This document shows, one piece after another, positions 57,610 through 64,000 of a stretch of 64,000 nt of DNA. The stretch is from Geosiphon pyriformis. Lineage: Eukaryota; Glomeromycota; Glomeromycetes; Archaeosporales; Geosiphonaceae. Below the pieces are notes generated by a model. That model saw only the letters and a program-made list of their open reading frames with translations. It had not been told where the DNA came from and ran no database searches. The position numbers were made by a program, and so were the translations under genes. The stretch lies in the NCBI GenBank assembly GCA_016748015.1, contig JAAOMT010000348.1, positions 37,171 to 101,170 of the forward strand, given 5' to 3'. Position 1 is the first letter of the stretch, and the number at the start of each line of letters is the position of its first letter.

Positions 57610-58581
57610 TATTACCAGAGGTTTTTGTTCTTTTTTCTTAATAGTTGTTGATGCCTGTTTGCTGTAAATTCACGTTTTCTGAATGTAGTTGAATCTTCAG
57701 TAACTGATTTTATCTTCAAATTATTTTCTATAATTTGAATTGCTGGGCTTATGAGTAGAATGGCCAATTCCATGCCAGTTATTTTATGTAGTTATGTTGT
57801 AATAAACATCAACTCTTTCCCAGGAATTGCTTGTTTGGAAGCTCACAAAAAAATGTAGTTACTTTGCTGTGAAAGTCAACTCTTCTATAGGAATCTCGTC
57901 TGCAGGCTACCCTAATAATTATAGTAAGAAAATAAAAAAAAATAAAAAAAAATAAAAAAAATGTAAAAAAAATAGAATTCTATCAAGAGAAACGTTTTCT
58001 ATCCAGGCCTGGAGTCATTAACAGTTTTACTGAAATTGGTAGCTAATCAATTTCAAAACGTTAGTTGGGTTTTTTTTTGGGATTTTTAGGTGCAATAATT
58101 AAGAAAGTTGACTTTTTGAATTATTTGATTTTTATTTTGTTTTTGTGAGAACAATTCTAATTAATAAGTCTCAAGTAAGATATCTAAAGGTAAGAGATAC
58201 ATTTTTTTGAAGAGAAAGGCTCTTCTTTTATACAATTTGTTGTAGTACTAGTCTATGAACTTGAACTATTTTCTTTACTATGGTTTCAACAAACTAAAGA
58301 TATTTTTTGGTAAACTTACAAATTATTTCTATGAACTATTAATTATTTCAGCAAATTTCTACAAATTTTGGCAAACTCTTGAATGTTAAATAGTTCGGGA
58401 TATTGTGTAATTTGATCATTTACTTTCTATAGTACAAATCAGGTTATTAATTGATTGATAATATTCGATAATTTGATTAAATAATAAGTGATAATTTGAA
58501 CAATAATATATGCTAATTTAATGGTAGAAAATATAAGGGTAATATTATGTTAATTAATATCTTAAGTTTTAGTTGGTAATA
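57610..58581 (-). repeat. Gy2-c 5' LTR
   Basis: A 972-bp LTR, TATTACCAGAGG to GGTAATA on the plus strand. The adjoining primer binding site (minus strand, TGGTACTTTTCTACA at about 57594-57608) has lost several C and G relative to Gy2-b. Confidence 0.9.
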
Positions 58582-59344
58582 GTGGTGTTAAACTTTATTG
58601 AGCAAGAATAAATCTGGTTCAGTGTGAGAAATGTGAGAAGTTTGGTCATTCTGCTTTGGAATGTAATGCACCAGTTGCATCTATTTCTAAGTCTTCAAAA
58701 ATATTTAAAAAGGTTGCATCTAATAAACATTGTCTTCAGTTGGCAAAGTTATATGAAAAAAAAAGTGTTCCAATATCTTGCCCTGCTGTCTTTGGTGGCA
58801 AATCTTGGGCCCAGGTGGTCTTACTTACTGGTTTTTTTGATAGTCTTTGCTTCACTTCTGGTTCTGGTTCCCCTTTCTCTGACACCTCAGATTTGAAAAA
58901 TGGTTTTCTTCTTGTTTTGGTTGACAACTCATTTTTGGATGCTTGTTTGGCCTCTTTAAAACAATCCTTGAAGCTATTAACTGACCAAGTTTCTGGCATT
59001 GTGCACAAGCTCAACAACATGGAATTGGTGCCACAAGCTCCATCTCTATTCTTTAAAGTCTTGGCTACTTTGATTGCTGCCAAAGAGAATTTGGCTTTAG
59101 ATATGATTGTGGATGGTCCTGAACTGGTACTTTTGTTCTCTTTTTCTGCTTTCCCTAGTGTTTTAACTTTGGGTCTAAGTAGTTCAAAAGTCTTGATAAC
59201 CAAGATTGGCAGTTTGGAATCTAAGTTGGTGGCTCTTGAGGCTTCTGTTGGTTCAGTTTTGGCAAAGTTAGATTATTTGTGTGCTGGTTTGGGTCCCTTG
59301 TTATCTTCTTTATCTCAATAAGTGGTTTGATCTAAAAGATAGCT

Positions 59345-62300
59345 ATATGCAATGTTTGGGGCATTAATGTTTCTGCCAAGCAAAAAGATATTGTTTATTG
59401 GCATAAGAATATGAACAACTTGATTTTAATTATTACTGAGACTAAATTAAAAAGTAAAGTCCATTCATGGATTGCTGGCAAATTTGAAGGTGTCTGTGTA
59501 TTTACTTCTGGTTTAAATTCTGGATATTTAGGTGCCAATATTGTGGTTATTATGAACTTTTCTTTAACGAAACATGTATGCAAAATTTTTGAGATGCCCA
59601 GTCAGCTCTTATTCATTAGATTGCTGTTTAAAAATAAACTTTCTGTGTTAGTCTTGGAACTGTATGCTGGTGTTTTATCTGTGGCTCAGTTTTCATAGGC
59701 TGGTAAAATCAACTCTTATTGTGAAAACTGTTAACAAATCTTCTTTTATCATCCTTGGTAGTGACTTCAATAAAGATGGTTTGTGAAAAAGTACTAGTTT
59801 TAAGAAGTGTGTCAGTTTGGGGCTGGTCAATTCTTTGGTGAACAGTTCAGTTATAAAAAGTTCTATATAGAAGAATTCAAAGAGTGTAGAAAAAACAATT
59901 GATTTTGTATTGGTTTCATTAAATTTAGTCAGTGCAATAGTAGATTACAATGTTATGGACATTAGTAATTACTTTGACACTGATTATCAAGCTGTTTCTG
60001 TGTTAGTAGATCTGGGCAGTTTGTTAAACACTCAGTTAAATTTTCTTCACAGACAGACAAATAAGAATTGCTGGAAGTTTGATTTTTAGGGTGCTAATAA
60101 TACAAAATAGGCAAGTTTAAAAATGCTACAGCAGCCAATGCTACTATGCTCTCTAATAATTTTTTCACTTCTGTTTAATTTTCAGATTTGGATGCAATAT
60201 GGAATGCAGTTCGCAAAATTATGACACTATTGGCTAATGAAATATTCAGAAAAGTTTGGTTTAAGAATTTTGATGGTATTTTTACCAAGGAATCTTTTAG
60301 GTTTTATAAGCTTGAGCTTTTGGTCTCGAAAATCACTAAGACTTCTTATGAGGAGAATGTTGATAGGTTTTTTTTTCTTATGGAATGCTGAAATTTTTTG
60401 GACAATGTTAAGGCTTCGATTGTATAGAATATTGTGGACTCTGGTACAGGTTTTGATCATATGTGCTTGGCTCTTTCTAGTGCATAAAAATCATATCATG
60501 CATCCAAGCTTGCTGAGTTTTTGTAAGCTAAAGAGTCAAATATAAAGTCAGCTATTGATAGATAGATGATAAATTTTGCAGTTGATAAAGGTCACACAAT
60601 CAAGAACATGCTAAAGCATCTTTTTTGAAAGGTGGCTTTAGACCATTTGGTACTTGAGAATAAACTGATTCTGGAACCTGATCTGGTTAAAACCAAGGTC
60701 AATGTTATTATAAAGGGCTAAACCAGGAAGCATAATGTGGTGAAAATTTTTTTTGATGATTGGTCTCATCAATATTGGCCTTTGGAGTATGTTTTTGATG
60801 ATGTTTTTTCAAATATAATGTGTTAAGTTAGTCTTGATGAGTTACTTGGAGTGGTTTTTAATCTATCTGATGGCAAAGCTGCTGGTTTTTTTGAGGTGTC
60901 AAATAAACTGTAAAAACATTGCAACAGATCAGTCTTGGATATGCTTTTGGAGCTTTTGAACTTTTGTTTGTCTTGTGAATTAGTGCCTAGTGCTTGAAAG
61001 AAAGCTTGGATATCAATAATTCCAAAACTGTATAAGTGAAAGAGAGTTCTTATAAACACCAGACCTATTATTCTGAAACTGCTTGCAAAATCCTTTCCAA
61101 GATTCTTTTGAACAGGATTTTTTTGGCATACAGCACTTTTGATGTTTTATATAGGAACAATTTTTCAGTTCTAAAGAGTATAACAATACAATCTCCCATT
61201 TTTGTTATTGGTTTGGTTATTGAGAATGCTTTAGAAAAAAACCTATAAACTTTGGGTGGTCTTGTAGAACATGTGAAAAGCTTATGACTTTGTCAGGTGG
61301 GAGTATCTTAGAAATAATTTGGTCAGAATAAAGATGTGTGCCAAATTTATTAGATTTTTTGGTGACATTCACAATAGTTGTGTTAATAAGGTAATAACAG
61401 ATTTTGGTTTAATAGGTGGATATCAGGTACACAATAGTTTGAATCAGGAAAAGATGTTCTTATTACTTCTTTGGCACATATTTTATGATCCTCTTTTGTG
61501 TAAAGTCAAGAGACAGGAAAGTGTATATAAATATAAGCTGAACTCTTATTATGTTGTCAGGACTGGTCATTTGAAATTTCAAGCTGAATTGACATCTTTT
61601 TTTACTGCTGGTGTTTTTGTTGATAACACAATTTAGATTGGTAGCAGCCAAGCTGCAACTTAACACATTCTTAATATTACTAGTGAATTTTTTTGGATCA
61701 ATAACATTTCAATTAATAATAATAAGACAGTGGCAATTTCTATTAATTGTAGAGTTACATGTCTTAATTTATATATCAGTAGTTTACCTATATTTATTGC
61801 CAAGAAAGGAGAGTCTTATTGTTACCTAGGGATTTTTTTGTCGACTAAGGGTTTATTAAAGTCTAGCCTGGCTAAAACTAATTCTGATGTCAGATTTTTT
61901 ACCAATCTGGTCTTGAAAAAGGCCATTTTTAATAAACAGTTTTCATATCTGGTGTTAGCAGTTCTCTATCCCATTGTCAGTTATAGAACACAGTTCAGTT
62001 TTGTTTCTATCAGTATGTATAATAAATGGGATTCTTTAATTTACAAGGGCTTAAAGCTAAAGTCTGGTCTTTCTCTCAATTTTCTCAATAATGTGCTTTG
62101 TCACCCTTCATTGTATAATTTAAAAACTTTCGAGTAAGTTTAGGCTGAAAACAAGATTGTTTTTGTTGTATGTTTTGTAAACTCTGTTGGAATTCTGAGA
62201 CTATTGTTTTTGCACAGATCTTATAACTTGCAGGTTTTGTTTTGGAGTCCATTTTACTCTTTGGTCTCCCCAGTTTGTATCAAAATCAGTGCTTCTAATA

Positions 62301-64000
62301 ATTTTTTGGCAGATATGATTCATATTTTTTATGAGTGCAGTCTGTTTCTGGATGGTCATGTGAACAACTTTTTCTGTTTTTATGGTAAAACTTCTATGTT
62401 ATCTGTTCTTGACAAGACTGATTATTTTAAGTTTTTTTCATCTTTTCAGCATTATGGTATTGCTTTTGTAGAACAGCTTCACAGTAAGAATAAAGCTATT
62501 TTTGATTGGAGGACTTTTAAGCATTGAAAAAAGCTGAACCTACATGGCCTTATTCCTGATTGGTTTAGACTTTCTGTCGATTTTCTTAATAGTGTAGCTT
62601 TTTCTTCTGCTTGCTTTTTTCTAGTGGGTATTATTGAATCTTCAAACATTTTAGAATTGGGTGAGTTTGGATTAATTTATAATCAGTTGCTAGGTCTTAA
62701 AACTGGTAGCCTTTCTGTCTATATGAATAGATCTCTAAGGGGCTTGAAAAATGTTAACATGAGAGCTAATGCTATGATCTTTTTTGAAGATATAAGCTTG
62801 GGTTTAGAGGTCAGAGTTTCTGGTCTGATGTCTTCTATTTTGGCTGAATTGCAGACCATTGTATTGGCTTTTGAGTATGTTCTTTCTTTTAGCTCAGTTA
62901 GCATCTTTACAGACAGTCAGGCTGCCTTGGATGTATGTAAATCAAAGTTAAGTCTAGTTTGTCCAGATTTTTGGAATTGTTGTTGGGTCAAGCATTAGCA
63001 TATTGTGGACATTATTAGAGAAAAGAATTTGAAAATTAGCTGGCATAAGATAAAAAGTTATTTGGGTGTCGTGGATAATGAATGTGCTGATGCACTTGCT
63101 AACATAGCTTCTCTTTTGTCCTGGTGTCTTCTTTCTTAAGTAAAAGAATGTTGCATTTTAGCTGAGGGTAATATTATCTTTGGTAATTCTAGACATTTTG
63201 TTTATGGGGTCTTTTGGTCTATTCATTGTACATGCTGAGAGGTCAGTTCAGATTTTAAAGTTTTTGGATAATAGTCTGTGCTTAAATATTGATTGGCTTA
63301 GCTCATTGTTTGTGTGGTATCCAGACTTGTACATAACTGCTGGTTTTATTAGTAAATCTATGACTAGTGTTCGCACATATTTCATAAAAGCTTTACACCA
63401 TCAGCTGTTAATTACTGTATGGAAATGCCTGTATAACAAATATTATCCTAGTGTATTGTGTTTGTATTGTGGTAAGATAGAGGTTTTTGATCATATTTTT
63501 TCTTGCATAGTTGATAATTTTATTTGTTGTTGCTTGTTGGATGCTCATGCCACTGTGTGAAGTATGCTCTCTGGTTTTTCTGTCTTCTTTTTGAGTGTTT
63601 CTCAATTACTGTTCTTCAGTATTTCAAATGTTGTAGCTCATACAGCTCTTTGCAAAGACTTTGTTTTTAAAGAGTGGTTTCAAAAAGCTACATCTGTCTT
63701 CAGAAATTCCAAGATAGTTAGTCAAAAGATTGTGAAATTTTTGTGTAACTTATGTCTTGCCTTTAGAGACAAAGTTTAATTAGTCTATGTTAGGCATTGT
63801 GCCTATATAGAGAAAAGTAGAATGATACCACATAATGGTTTAGCTCTGGTTTTGATTTCTGGATTGTCTACAGTGCTTTCTATAGATGTAATTAGATTGC
63901 TGGATATTGTTGAGGCTATTGGTATTGGTTTTGGTTTTTATAGGTCTTGTTTGTTTTTTTTAGGTATTGGAGACTCAGTTTTGGTACATATAGACACTTA
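59345..64000 (+). pseudogene. LINE-2 ORF2: endonuclease, reverse transcriptase, RNase H, Cys/His finger
   Basis: It starts at ATA 59345 (ATG in LINE-1), 23 bp after the ORF1 stop. The EEP endonuclease shows WGINVSAKQKDIV, IITETKL near 59435, LGSDFNKDG near 59760 and TDYQAVSVLV near 59985. RT from about 60700: LVRIKMCAKFIRFFGDIH, and FVDNTI near 61617 with the second Asp of FxDD changed to Asn. RNase H from about 62720: YMNRSL (Asp lost), AELQTIVLAFE, IFTDSQAAL, VVDNECADALA. The final finger CLYCGKIEVFDHIFSC (C-X2-C-X7-H-X3-C) is intact near 63457. Several stops and frameshifts occur, mainly in 59700-61300. Confidence 0.88.

Larger units (their letters stand above)
48781..58581 (-). mobile_element. 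Gy2-c, full-length Ty3/Gypsy element in LINE-2
   Basis: A 9.8-kb minus-strand element with both LTRs. The target duplication is an exact GTGG (48777-48780 and 58582-58585). The host LINE frame joins across it (PIFGG-VKLY). Its LTRs form a third subfamily, distinct from those of Gy2-a and Gy2-b (for example AATTAATAAGTCTCAA near 49320 and 58160). Domain order equals Gy2-b. Decay is heavier: protease DSG is DNE and RT YLDD is YLNN. Confidence 0.92.
47649..59321 (+). pseudogene. LINE-2 ORF1, interrupted by Gy2-c
   Basis: It starts at GTG 47649 (aligned with the LINE-1 ATG) or ATG 47679 (MSKKKTSKNVF). The first part ends FCMKPIFGG at 48780 and resumes at 58586 (VKLY). Its zinc knuckle CEKCEKFGHSALEC (58623-58664) keeps all four ligands. 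Then come a basic segment (SKSSKIFKKVASNK), a low-complexity Ser/Leu region, and a C-terminal coiled segment (KIGSLESKLVALEASVGSVLAKLDYL), ending TAA at 59319-59321. A one-base deletion in an A run at 48242-48248 shifts the frame. It would bind LINE RNA and accompany ORF2. Confidence 0.85.
47515..64000 (+). mobile_element. LINE-2, near full-length LINE with Gy2-c inserted in ORF1
   Basis: The 5' UTR begins near 47515 (aaatcttaaaaaaacttctttttctc), homologous to the LINE-1 start. ORF1 and ORF2 are complete up to the window edge, where ORF2 ends VLVHIDT then TA at 63999. Removing Gy2-c leaves about 6.7 kb. It is the least decayed LINE here and serves as the reference for reading the others. Confidence 0.88.

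Noticed and set aside
58736-59203. 155-codon minus-strand frame
   Set aside because: It is antisense to LINE-2 ORF1, whose plus-strand frame has the knuckle and homologous copies; the minus frame is not kept in LINE-1.
1-64000. Reassigned stop codons (for example TAA/TAG as Gln) to explain the interrupted frames
   Set aside because: Stops include TGA at former Arg and Trp codons, and sister copies have sense codons at the same sites together with frameshifts and active-site missense changes, so decay explains them better.

Overview
This window is an AT-rich block built almost wholly of transposable elements inserted into one another. I see no host gene, tRNA or rRNA. The organism is most likely a fungus, probably an arbuscular mycorrhizal fungus (Glomeromycotina). 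The LINE and gag-pol proteins look like repeat families I remember from Rhizophagus and Gigaspora genomes. That is recollection, not a search result. Every coding region is broken by stop codons or frameshifts.

Three groups of elements account for the sequence. Gy1 is a Ty3/Gypsy-type LTR retrotransposon with LTRs of about 790-865 bp, always on the plus strand. Gy1-a occupies 1-2634, Gy1-b 2635-6748 (with a 402-base N gap), Gy1-c 18533-26451, and a solo LTR lies at 4845-5633. Gy2 is a related but diverged Ty3/Gypsy family with LTRs of about 950-990 bp. Gy2-a is at 6749-18532 (plus), Gy2-b at 33928-43813 (minus), Gy2-c at 48781-58581 (minus), and solo LTRs lie at 8172, 9511 and 29658. The third group is a LINE with an ORF1 carrying a CCHC knuckle and an ORF2 with endonuclease, reverse transcriptase, RNase H and a terminal Cys/His finger. 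Its copies are LINE-0 (26452-27600), a bleached fossil (28030-29185), LINE-1 (29440-47105) and LINE-2 (47515 to the window end).

Nesting order can be read from intact host frames and target site duplications. Gy1-a sits in the pol gene of Gy1-b, and a Gy1 solo LTR sits in the same Gy1-b integrase. Two Gy2 solo LTRs sit in the gag of Gy2-a. Gy1-c sits in LINE-0. A Gy2 solo LTR and Gy2-b sit in LINE-1. Gy2-c sits in LINE-2. Gy2 makes 4-bp duplications and Gy1 makes a 5-bp one. Gy2-a has unrelated flanks on its two sides (Gy1-b ORF3 and Gy1-c gag), so it marks a rearrangement.

The most interesting biology is the layout shared by Gy1 and Gy2: gag with zinc knuckle, aspartic protease, a cysteine-rich module of about 200 residues, a dUTPase, reverse transcriptase, RNase H, integrase, and then a separate third ORF of about 235 codons that I do not recognise. 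Gy2-b is the best preserved copy: gag-pol is in one frame for about 6.8 kb, with 22 nonsense codons but all main catalytic residues still present. Each LTR family also carries its own array of short palindromic motifs just upstream of a TATA box.

Decay is dominated by C-to-T and G-to-A changes. More than half of the Gy2-b stops are TGA, and at three of them a sister copy still has CGA, which points to methyl-CpG deamination. The tracts 27601-28029, 29186-29439 and 47106-47514 are very AT-rich and I can assign nothing to them.
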